Assembly: GCF_037392515.1 (NCBI RefSeq)
Contig: NC_090290.1
Coordinates: 31,889,753 to 31,953,752 of the forward strand
Source of the DNA: Haliotis asinina
Taxonomy: Eukaryota > Mollusca > Gastropoda > Lepetellida > Haliotidae
Reading direction: 5' to 3'
DNA: 64,000 nucleotides
The notes under the pieces are model-generated. The model had not been told where the DNA came from. It made no database searches and saw nothing but the letters and a program-made list of their open reading frames with translations. Of this stretch, positions 1 to 14,800 are shown in pieces (position 1 is the first letter of the stretch; the number at the start of each line of letters is the position of its first letter). Position numbers and translations under genes: made by a program.

Positions 1-4219
<4,219 letters not shown>

Positions 4220-7200
4220 TATGTATGATACATTCACTTGTCCCGCTTTTATTCTCATTTGTGTTACCTATTTGGTGATGACCTTAAAGGAGAGATTGTG
4301 TTCAGGTATGAAGATGACTATGATGACTGCAGTTGTCAAATGCAGATACGAGAAATGTCAATAGAAACATGACAAAGACACCAATGAGATTAGTTTTTGT
4401 GGTGCTGCTTATGTCTGTTTTTACCTTATGAAGCTGAACTAGGTTTTCCAATGCTGACTATAATGTCCCCCATGTGCCAGCCGGGCATGTTTCAAATCAC
4501 ACTTATATTGCTTTTATTCCGTTGGTTGTCTGAGAATTTGGTCTTGTTTGGAGGAGAGCCAACACAAAGCTCCTTGTAATCGGCTGTTTTACGATCGAAT
4601 TCATGGTTGAATGTGCAAAGGATCTTCGCAGCATTTGGACCCTGTCGTGCCCCTGAGGTCAGCTGTATTTAGTATATTTTACACTTGACAACGTTAGAGT
4701 GATAGATGAACTGTTGTGACGGGGGAAACCCTTCAGCATAATGACAAGCTGCGAGTATTACCAGGCACAACTCGCCGTGTGTTGAGTCCATCCATTGACT
4801 GATATTGTCGGATAACCTGTGAGTCCGTGGTCCAGCTGCTGGTTTGAACGTCTATGGGCAAGTGATAAACACAGGAGGCCTTGTATATCTGCATGACATG
4901 TATATCTTTGATAAAGGATGCTTCAAATGTCTCATGCTCTCTTCGCTGGTTGTAAGTGACATTAGTTACAAATAGCCCGTGTACTGACTGATATGTTAGC
5001 TACTACTCACACTTTTTGTGTCACTTACTCAACCAGAGTGCTCAGTGCTTTCATGTTTTGGTGTACTACTTATCACGGTTTTGGATGAGAATTGAAAACA
5101 TAACCTTAGGTTGACAGGGAACCAACTCACAGAAATACTATACCATCGAGTAAGAGCATATTACAACATTAATACTTCATTCTCATCTGTCTGTCAGCAC
5201 TGTACCATGATACTGGGGTTCACTACACTGGGGAACATCTGTGATCTGCGTCGTACAGGTTCCTCTGCGTCGAATCATCTGATTGTGTGGATTTGTCCCT
5301 AGGACGTTGCGTTGTTGTGGATGGAAAACCCATTTTCTCTCTTATGCATGGCTTGTCAGAACAATATTCGTTCTCCTGTATTTTAAACAAGGTGAACATA
5401 GAGAAAAACTTCACTCATTCTTTGGTTAGGTGAAGGTAACCAATGTGTCTCACTTACGCCAGTTCATACCAGTCCGCGTCGAAGGTGTTCAATTTGATCC
5501 ATGGCATATTCTTGAGCCCAGTGTGACATTGAATACACAGACTCGTTACTGCAAATATGTGCCCCGCCTTGATTCTGTTGTTTGCAAGAGACCCTGGTGT
5601 ATTTCTACCAAAGTGCGACTGAGACACTTTATGGAACGAAAACGTGGAAATTCTCTTCGAACAGGGAGAATGTTTTAATGCGAGAAGAACGTTATAATTG
5701 CAGTTGAACTGGAACCACTGACGTGTTAATGTGCATAATATACTTGATGTATGGCGTGATGTTCGTGATACCTTGAATGTCAACGTGCGTATTTATACTT
5801 ACTAATATTTATGAACATGTATCTTTTAAACCATGATCCATGAAAGGTCAAGATTCTTGTAAATACCATTGGTTGTCTGACTTAATGCCCTTGTATTTAT
5901 TCCATTACTTCATGAACTGTATATGTGATTTTAAGAACAATCATTCGTGATTTGCACACATCAGCTCATTCCTCAAGAAGGAGGATTTATAGAACTACCA
6001 GATAGTTTTGTTTGAGCTCACAACTGTCGATTTTTGTTGTCGAAAAACCAAGAGAACTGAAGAGAATGCAGATTTATTGGGTTAGTGGGTTAGTGAACAG
6101 TTTCTGTATGTCTTCTCCACTGTGAACAGTGGCACCTGGATGGACCAGTTGATGTTGTAGCACCAAGCGATATAGCTGAAGGTCTGTTGTTAGTTAAAGC
6201 ATGAGGGTTACCATTACAGTTGCGCGGTGTACATTTTTTTAATTTGGGCAATGGAAGAACGGAACTTTCAATAACATGTTGGTTGTAAAATAAATATGTT
6301 GTGTGTTTCAACGAGCATCTTCATTTCTTCGTATAAATGCACCAAATCAGATTCATGCATGCCAAAGTTGAACATCCAGGGCTGACTATTATTTGTTATT
6401 TAGTCCTTGGCCATGTTCACCCTTGTCTAACATTATCAAACCAAGTTAAGACGTCAAATTTCTGATGTCGCAGCCTGAATCAGCTGGTTTACATATTCAC
6501 CGTGTAACCGCAATGCATGGACTATTGTGTTGAACTCGTTAGCATGTAGACTCGGCGTGTGTAGTCCTGACCCGAACAGAACGTATGCTTTCTAACAGAT
6601 GCCAAGGATAATGCTGCCTGAAGATAGCTCACAAGTATGCGCTGAGCGTAAAACTGTTCATTGTAGGCCTAGGGTTTACTCCTTTAGTATTCATTCATCG
6701 AATACAGGATCGGTGTGTGTACATATGTACAGATATGGCTGCCTTTGCGAGATATTCTCACAGAAAGCATATGTTCTTTTGTCGGGAAAGGAAGATATCA
6801 TGAATGTAAATGCAATTGTTGAACCCAGCACGTTATGTACTCACGGGATCTATATTATGCAAGTTTTGACTGATTCCTGGTTTTGTGAAACAGTCATACC
6901 GTTAGCAGTTTCTTGCTTCCCTCTATTCGGATGTTATCGGTATGTCCCGGAGATCACCGAAGGTATTCCATGCATTTTTGTACGAAATAAAATCACATTT
7001 GTCGAGCCATATGTATTGTTTTAATGTTATTTATTATATTTGTGACAAATAGGTAGACCAATTCTTATGATATCAATCACTGGAATGTTCAGACTACCAG
7101 CATCATCCATTTGGAATGTTTTGAGCGCAGCGTTAATAAGCAACAAGGAACACAGCAAATGGACACTCGACTGCAAAACAGCAATAACAACTGTACTGCA

Positions 7201-7225
7201 CGCATGAAGCTACCAGCATTAAAAC
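4220..7225 (+). other. Probable cyclase 3' UTR and downstream intergenic DNA
   Basis: No coding homology is seen in any frame. Candidate poly(A) signals AATAAA occur at 6289-6294 and 6986-6991, so a 3' UTR of 2-2.8 kb is possible. The open frames here, including a 141-codon one at 6599-7024, resemble no known family and look like chance. Confidence 0.45.
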
Positions 7226-7400
7226 AACAAATGAGGTAACTGGTGTAAATAGGTTGTATTTACTACAGGATCAGTACAACAAATAAGAGGATTGGTGTAA
7301 ATATGTTGTATTTACTGTAGGGTCAATACAACAAATGAAGTCGCTGATGTAAATAGGTTTTCATTTACTATAGGATCAATACAAGAAATGAGGTGACTGA
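7226..7400. repeat. Tandem repeat, about 52 bp x 3.4
   Basis: Three to four units of the form ACAACAAATGAGGTAACTGG, then GTGTAAATAGGTTGTATTTA and CTACAGGATCAGT, with roughly 15-20% divergence between units. Confidence 0.75.
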
Positions 7401-8464
7401 ACGAATGGTGTTTAAAGCCACATTTGTAAGCCTACTGAATAACAAGTACAAAGACAGGTTCTTTGTCAGTGGTTTGACAGCATGATTTATGTCTCGCCTC
7501 GAGCAGCGACACAAACACAGCCACAGATACGACAATCAGAGGATGCGGCCCACAGCGGAGCCATTGTCTGCCTAAATATTGGAAACGTTGTGACATATAA
7601 CGGTCTGTCATTCCACACCTTCACTTTAGGCGGGGAAAGGATCGATGTGATGGATTTAGCCTCGTACTATGAAGTTCTCATGTTTTTAAAATCTGGGGAA
7701 TAATCTTTTCAAGCGGTCTTGAAGAAATGACTTCATTAAATTTCGAGCTGCAGTTTTCCAAAAATAGAAAAAAATATTATATTGGTGATAAAGCTGTTCC
7801 CGAACTTTGATAGGTTTTACACATTTGTAATCCCCCCCTGATCCGTCTGAACACTTTTTCAAAAGTTTGAACACTATACGGTTTACATTTATTTTGGGGC
7901 GGAAAGCACTATAAAATCAAAAGAAAACTGTTGACTAAAGACTACTCTAATAGCGACTGTAAACTGATGGATATGATAATTATATTTTTGTAACTATATG
8001 CAGATTAAATGGCTAATGAGATTACTGATCTCAAAACGGTTGTGGCGGCACCTAGCATTTGAGACATTATCAACTTTTGGTGACATTAATCTTTACAGTT
8101 TTCCACCGGACAAAATACAATCCTACTCCAAAAATATGTCTTCTTTGAGCGGCATTTTTGAAGTTGGAAGTGCAATACAGAACAAACTCTGTGGAAAACA
8201 ACTTCGATCACTAGTATTCGCGAGAGCGACGTTTCGGTGCAGATTCTTATACTTTTGTCAAGCATGATTGAACCTGTACCCAAACGTCGCTCTCGCGTTT
8301 TTATCCATAAAGATGGTTCTTCATTCCCAAAGTATGAACATCACTCTTTGTAAAGGTGCTGTTTCATGTTATATATGTGTCCATTTTAAAACTAAAAAGT
8401 GCTAAATTAATTAATGGTTTCATGCGCATGCCTCGTCGTACCTTTTATCGATAGCATACTAGGC
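7401..8464. other. Intergenic DNA with one perfect inverted repeat
   Basis: No recognisable gene. An open frame at 7482-7703 (73 codons) has no recognised homology. The notable item is the hairpin at 8219-8297, listed separately. Confidence 0.4.
8219..8297. repeat. Perfect 16-bp inverted repeat with a 47-nt loop
   Basis: CGCGAGAGCGACGTTT (8219-8234) is exactly complementary to AAACGTCGCTCTCGCG (8282-8297). The arms are GC-rich in an AT-rich neighbourhood. It may be the end pair of a very short mobile element or a transcribed hairpin. Confidence 0.8.
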
Positions 8465-8970
8465 ACATAAAGAAAATGTGCATACTAAAAATTAAAATCT
8501 AACTTTATCAAATCTGTGTTGACGCATAAGGATATAAATTCAGAGATGAGTGACATGTATCCAACATGCACGCACGTGCCATGTTCCATGACGTCAAAAC
8601 GTTGCACGTGCATTCCGGCAAAGAGAAACACAGCAAATGAATGCCACACAATACTGTCACTTTGGAAAGATCAACCCCTGCCCTTCTGATCCTTCAAAAA
8701 ATTAAACGGCTATTGAAACGCATAGCATGCCAAGGCTAACGTCTGCACAATGTCATGAAGCCATTGGGATGGTCAGTAGGGGAATGTATCAACGACAAGT
8801 GGCGGCACATTTCCACTGCCACCGGAACACATTTCTGCTCTGGTGAGACGCTACCAGAACACAAATGACGTCATCGATCGGCCACGTTCTGAACGTCCAC
8901 GTGTAACAACGCCAAGACAGGACAGATGGATAAGGGTGACCCATCTTCGCTACCAGACCATCCTAGGACT
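8465..8970 (+). mobile_element. Tc1-like transposon fragment: left end and transposase N-terminus
   Basis: The first about 260 bp match the segment at 16355-16665. An ATG at about 8727 opens MPRLTSAQCHEAIGMVSRGM followed by YQRQVAAHFHCHRNT, the helix-turn-helix of Tc1 transposases. A one-base deletion near 8836 shifts the frame, after which RRYQNTNDVIDRPRSERPRV then TTPRQDRWI continues the family pattern (the usual DRPRSGRPRVTTPxQDR linker). The catalytic DDE part is absent. A MITE begins at 9042 just downstream. Confidence 0.8.
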
Positions 8971-9041
8971 TCGCTGTATTCCACTCCACATGATGATATC
9001 CCACCGGACATGCACAATTCCTGACTTTGTTTGGTGTTCTC

Positions 9042-9617
9042 TAAGTAAACGTAGTCTCAGTATTATTCGTTACTCAACGCTACTGAGTCTTCCAAACCCT
9101 AGTAGGAGGTAACCTTTGACACTGATCAATCAGAACACAGCTTACCAAATCGCGAAAGTGGACACGCGCACATACCTTTTGAACTTTTATCTCCAAAAGT
9201 TTGTACCCGAACGAATCCGAATGATATTTCCGTATGATCGCTTTCGGGAGGTGCACATGGAGCACGCTACAGCACACCCAACAGAGAGTAAACAGGCGCT
9301 GACAATAGTGTTTTACTTTTGGCTATTATTCAAGGATGTCAGCTTGCGAAAATATTGGCTAATGGTAATTGGCATGTCATCAGAAAGCCCTAAGCGTGTA
9401 TACTGCATGTGTGTTTTATGCAGATTGTCTTTTGTTGAGGGATCAGTGTCCGTTATGGGGGAATTTAGTAGGTCCCGCCAAACTCTAAATCTGATTTGGT
9501 AAATCCGTTCAGCCGTCTCGCGTTTGATTGGACAGTCATAGGTCGCTCAAAGGTTACCTGACGCGACCTCCTTCTAAGGTTTGTTAGACTCAGTAGAGGA
9601 GAGTAACGAATGACTTA
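9042..9617. mobile_element. MITE copy 1, about 580 bp, non-autonomous
   Basis: It aligns over its length to the copy at 15014-15610. The left end is TAAGTAAACGTAGTCTCAGT. The right end is eroded, but still contains the complement of the sub-terminal ACTCAACGCTACTGAG region. Shared inner landmarks include TTGACCAATCAGAA-like, GTTTGTAxCCGAACGA and GGACAGTCATAGGTCGC blocks. It has no coding capacity. Confidence 0.8.
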
Positions 9618-10244
9618 AGGCATTGTTAGATATCTTTACGATATATTCTGTCCAAATTTTCACACAGTTCGGAAAACACAGACAGAACTTTCATCAGAAA
9701 GGAAACATTATCCCAGTCTTGATTTTCGTGAACCCTACCCTTTCATCAGTTGCTTTATTTATGAAATAATTCTTTGCAGCGGCTTTTTATATCGTACCCC
9801 CATCACATATACTACTCACCATGTCAGTATCGCATGCTTTTCTCGGGCATAACTGGTTTCGCGTCATTTCAGCTCATGTCGAGCATTATCAAATCAGGCA
9901 TCAAGCAGAATTAACTATTTCAGCAGGTGTATAAGGATTACGACTGATGTACAGTACCGAGGTGCATTGCATAGTATTGTGACGTAACTCGGTGTGCATA
10001 GTTTACAAACATTAGGAAAATGTCTACAATGAGATGAGAAATATAATAGGATTGCTATGTCGAATGAAGTAAAATTTCACCGCAGCGTTATTCATGCACC
10101 ACCGTTTTAATGCTAGTTTAACCCGTGACATACATGGAGACAAGATATACTCCTTTGCAAAACATCACTGAGATGACTCGTCAATATTGATAATGTTGTC
10201 TGTTATGTAGTAACATTATTAAGGTAAATAGTCATTCAGAGCTG

Positions 10245-10385
10245 TTGAGTATAATTTTACGGCAATTTCAGCATCACTCCAGCAATATGACGGCTGGGGA
10301 CACGGGAAATTGGCCTCACGCACTATACTGCTGTGGAGAAACGAACCCGGGTCTTCGGCTTGACGCTTAAACCACGTAGATACAT
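10245..10385 (-). repeat. SINE family 2 (tRNA-like), copy 1
   Basis: The block CGAACCCGGGTCTTCGGC is the complement of a Pol III B-box-like GGTTCG core. It lies after CCAGCAATATGACGGC. Related copies lie at 10850, 27300, 42425 and 46466. Confidence 0.65.
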
Positions 10386-10849
10386 TATTAAGGTTATATG
10401 TCATTCAGGGCGAGTATGATTTAGGTCGCTTTCAGCCAACATAGGGCATCAAGCAGTATTAACTGTTACTACGGGTGTATAAGGATTATGACAGATGCGC
10501 AACACCGAGATGCAGTGCATAGTATTGTGATGTAACGCGGTATGCATAGTTTACAAACATTAGGGAAATATCAGACTACATTGAGATGTTCAGAAATATA
10601 ATAGGATTGCTACATATATGTCGAATGTCACGCTTCATCGATGCACGCTTCTCCCTAGCGATGTGCCGTTTTCATGCTAGTTTAACCCGTGACATACATG
10701 GTTAAATCTGGAGACAAGATTTACTCCTTTGCTAAACATTACTGAGAAGACTCGACAATATACTAGTAAATACTCATGCTTGTGTTGTCGTTGTGTAATA
10801 ACATTATTAAGGTGCTGACAGGTCATTCAGAGTGAGTATAGTTTCACGC

Positions 10850-10975
10850 CGCTTTCAGCACTGTTCCAGCAATATGACGGCCTGGAACGCCAGAAGTGGG
10901 CCTCACATATTACATCAATGTGAGATCCAGATCTTCGGCGTTACGCTTTAACCGCTAGGTTACCATCACCGCCTC
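10850..10975 (-). repeat. SINE family 2, copy 2
   Basis: It is part of the second unit of the 545-bp tandem duplication. It shares CCAGCAATATGACGGCCTGG and TCTTCGGCGTTACGCTTTAA with the other copies. Confidence 0.65.
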
Positions 10976-10990
10976 AGTACCTGCACTACA

Positions 10991-11618
10991 TACGTGCATT
11001 ACACATGTCATATATGCTGAGGTGTGCATGTGCTGTTGCTAAGTGGTGTCACTCAAAACAATACAAAATGATATCTTATTGTATGTCTATGGGCTTAATA
11101 ACGGGGAAATATCCGGTTTTGAAGCATATGGGCGTGATTATGAGTGGGATTATGATAAATATGGGAAATCCTGCTAAAGAATTCCCACTGACCTGACCGG
11201 ATTCTGGTGGTTCCAGTTACAATCCTTTCGGAAAGTATCAGTAAGTATATGTGTCAGATCCGGGTCGACTAGTCCAGATCCCGGTAGATAACCCAGATAA
11301 GTTGGGTGCTACTTGTAGACCAGAAAGGTAGGTCTCTTTTACATTGACATCAGCACTAAAGTGGAACTGAAGTAACTTTTAGACCGTGTATATTAAATGT
11401 AGTTTATGCTGAGAGTGAGATGTATTACCCAAACACTTAAAAGTGACCTAAATGAATTCTAATTAATCAGTATGGTGTTTCAGTTGTCTTCAGATATTTT
11501 CGATCTGAAAAATATCCGGGCTCACATACAATCACATCTTGCTGTCACATATTTGCAAATGCACATGGCAGCAGGGAAATGTTGCTATATATGTACTAAC
11601 GTTACTTTGCCTTTGTAG
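10991..11618 (+). other. Region upstream of the first SH3b exon
   Basis: No coding homology. TTTGCCTTTGTAG ends at 11618, directly before the ATG, so the first coding exon may follow a 5' UTR intron. No core promoter is convincing by eye. Confidence 0.35.
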
Positions 11619-11834
11619 ATGGTTGTTTTTCAACTATCCACCTTTTTGATACTTCTCCACATCTCGTCTGCTGAACGATGCGCATGCGCCACCGGAAATG
11701 TTCACGTCCGTAGTGGTGCTGGCGTCACCCACAACGTTGTGGGGACGATGACGCCGGGTGAGTGTGCCAGCTACAAAGGTGACGAAATCCCCGTGGGCAG
11801 CATGCAGTGGGCCCACGTCGAATACAAAGGAAAC
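11619..11834 (+). CDS. PGRP exon A: signal peptide and SH3b domain (first copy)
   Basis: ATG at 11619 opens a 72-codon exon ending on a codon boundary before GTACGT. It encodes a hydrophobic leader ([18 protein letters not shown]) and then [17 protein letters not shown], typical SH3b strands. The exon ends at the same point of the domain (EYKGN) as exon B (DYSGK), and it fits in phase to the exon at 17526. Confidence 0.8.
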
Positions 11835-14800
11835 GTACGTTTTGCAAGAGGTGAATGGTCTTGGGTACAAGTTCCCCAAGTTGGAACACCTTCTCTCAGA
11901 TATTTACATAATTGAATGACACTGTGTACGGTAAGGACGTACAGAGAGCAGGGGAACATTGAAAGCAAACTAGTTGAGTCTTTGACTAACCTAATGTATC
12001 AGATTGGTATGTAGAATATTCAGTTTTCAATTGTCCAGAAGACCGATTGCACTTGGGTGAATATGAAAATGGTGACTGATAAGGTTTTTGCAATGATGTG
12101 TTTGGGGACGGGGATATATTGTGACATTTTCCCAAGTTATCGTGTTTTCAACCGAGTATCGTATCGTATCGTCCAAATAGGAAGGGGCCGTATTATTTGT
12201 ATATTTAAAAACAGGTATTCAGGTATTCCCCACCAGTTTTGAAATATAGTGAAGCTGTCAGTGTAAATGGTGCCTTTTTTTTGCTGATTTTAGTTATCGT
12301 TCAGGACCCCGTAGTACATAGTGATTTTTGCGCTTAGGCGAACTTAGCTCGCATACCTGGGACACCATTCACGAAGCAACCTTTCCAAAGGTTAACCTGA
12401 ACTCCCATTCTCGAACAGGAGGATTTTCATTTTTTTGTCGTTTTTTTTCAAAGATGTACTGCAGTTTGATGTGCCGGGGGTTCTAATACATAATGTAGTA
12501 TTTCCAATTTGGATTTTTTATACGAACGTAACCCCAAATGTAAACCAGCTGTTCAATAAATAACATTTGCTCAAGCCCTATATATAGTGTCATGAAATAC
12601 TGTTTTGAACTATTGTAACCGTATACATATCCTCTACCTGGGGCTAGATTCGGTCTGTTGCCCCTTACTGCCTGCACTCCTATGTTAAGTGAAACAACCT
12701 ACTTTATAAAAGTAACATGACACCATTTAAATGCTTAGTTCTTGGTTATCTATCCACACTCAGTGTAAACAGTGACAAGGATTCAACTTTTATGTTTTCG
12801 TTTAAGTTGAATCGCGCGATTGGGTTCCTGTAAGCACAGCCCACGTTCTTTGTCTGTGGCTATAGTTGTTCTACCTGTGATGCTAACAGGCTCTAACAGC
12901 CGTAGATCATGACATGTATTGTATTCCGAGAGTTATTGCACGTCACGATATGGTGAATCTACGTCCTGTAAGGAGTATCCTATGACGACTTTTTGTTTTG
13001 GCTGCAGGACATTGCTAAATGCCATGTACCGAGACAGCCCTAATGTCTGGACCAAATATCTGTAACATATGTAATATTTGGGATTGAGCTTACTTAGTAA
13101 TACTTTACTAAGTTGAAGACGCCGTGTTGTATTAAGTGGAAACTGCACTGGCTAAACATGTTAGGCGGCTGACTTTGTGTGCTGGTGAGGGTGTGGAATC
13201 GGTACTTAACTAAGAAAGTACTATCCCAAATATAATGATAATATAATGTATCCAAATATCTGCCTCGGAGCGCCTTGTGGCTACTGTGACGCGGTGGGAC
13301 AGATTGTGCACGCCGTCTTGTCACATTTCTCCCCAGGTATAACATTCAGTTCTTCCACATAATAGTCACCGATATGTGAGTCCTACGCACTGGGTCTGTT
13401 AGCCAAGTGTCTCAATAAACACACCATAATACGAGGGGATGTCAATAAGTTTTGAGCCTTGCATAGAAAAACACAAAATATTGGTATGAACCACATTTAT
13501 TTTTCAACATAGTCCCTTTGTGAGTCAAGACACGTGTTCCATCTTTTCTGCCAGGCGCTGATGCCATCTCTGTAAAAGGCGCCATTTTGGTCGTCAAACC
13601 AAGCCTCAGTAGCAGCAATAAGCTCATTATCATCCTGAAATCTACGACCACGCAAATGTTTCTTGAGATTTGGGAACAGATGGTAATCACTTGGTGCCAG
13701 GTGTGGAGAGTAGGGGGATGCGGCAAGATTTCGTACCCGCATTCCTGGACAGCAGCGGCTGCAACGCGAGAGGTGTGTACTGGAGCATTGTCTTGATGTA
13801 GAAGAATACCACGTCTGATCTTGCCCCGGCGCTTCTCCTTGATTGACTGTCGCACGTGCCTCAACAAGTTAGCGTAATATTCCCCATTCATTGTTCTTCC
13901 TTTTGGTAAGTAATCTATGTGGATGACGCCTTTGCTATCCCAGAGGACTGTCGCCATTACTTTCTGCACTTATCTGGAGGCTTTGAACTTTTTGGTCCTG
14001 GGAGAAGTGACATGTTTCCATTCCATGGATTCTTGTTTGCTGTCAGGATCATAGTGGTGGATCCAGGTTTCATCACAGGTTACTAACCTAAAGTGAAAAT
14101 ATTCTGGATTCTTGTTGTATCTGGTTAGCATGGAGTTGCTTATGGTGACCCTGGTTTGCTTCATTTCATCTGTAAGCATTCCTGGCACCCACCTTGCGCA
14201 CACCTTAGACATGACGAGATGTTCACAAAGAATTGTCTCGATGGATCCATGTGAAATGCCTGTGGTCTCCTCTAACTCGTGGAGTACGATTCGACGATTT
14301 TCCAGCACAAGTTTATGCACTCTGTCAATGTTTTCCTGACTAGTGATTGTTGTTGGGCGACCTGGACGGGGGTCATCTTCAAGACTCTCTCTACCATGCT
14401 TAAATTCATTGACCCATCGTTTGATGGTAGCAGATGAAGGGGAAGACTTCCCATAATCTGCTGAAAGCCTTTCTGCAATGTTCTTCGCCGAGTTTCCTTG
14501 AAGAACTAAAAACTTAATTACTGCTCTATACTCAATTTTAACCATTTTCACTGCCGTGAGGGGGGTCTCTTTCTGTCAATGTGAGCTGTTCAATAATTTT
14601 TGAGAGTAGGATACCAAAACGTTTATATCACATCAGCTACACCCGAAGGTTCAATGTTGTACCATAGGCTGTGACACCTGGGTATGAAAAATGCGAAAAA
14701 ATTATTGACATCCCCTCGTATATACTCGTATATTCATGTAACCTTATAGATTGTTTAATTCATATAAAAAGGTCATTATGAGAACTTGAAGTCACCAGTT

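Larger units (their letters stand above)
9893..10990. repeat. Tandem duplication of a unit of about 545 bp containing SINE family 2
   Basis: Unit 1 (about 9893-10430) and unit 2 (about 10438-10990) share, in order, GGCATCAAGCAG, GTGTATAAGGATTA, GCATAGTTTACAAACATTAG, AAATATAATAGGATTGCTA, GCTAGTTTAACCCGTGACAT, TAACATTATTAAGG and a SINE tail with the 'TCTTCGGC..GACGCTTAAACC' block. Divergence is moderate with several indels, so the duplication is old. Confidence 0.8.

Noticed and set aside
6599-7024. 141-codon open frame as a gene
   Set aside because: It lies in the likely cyclase 3' UTR, with Cys/Tyr-rich mixed composition and no homology or exon signals.
9116-9502. 128-codon open frame on the + strand
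   Set aside because: It lies wholly inside MITE copy 1 and is not preserved in copy 2.
10300-10380. tRNA gene
   Set aside because: Only a B-box-like core is present in a SINE; no cloverleaf could be formed by eye.
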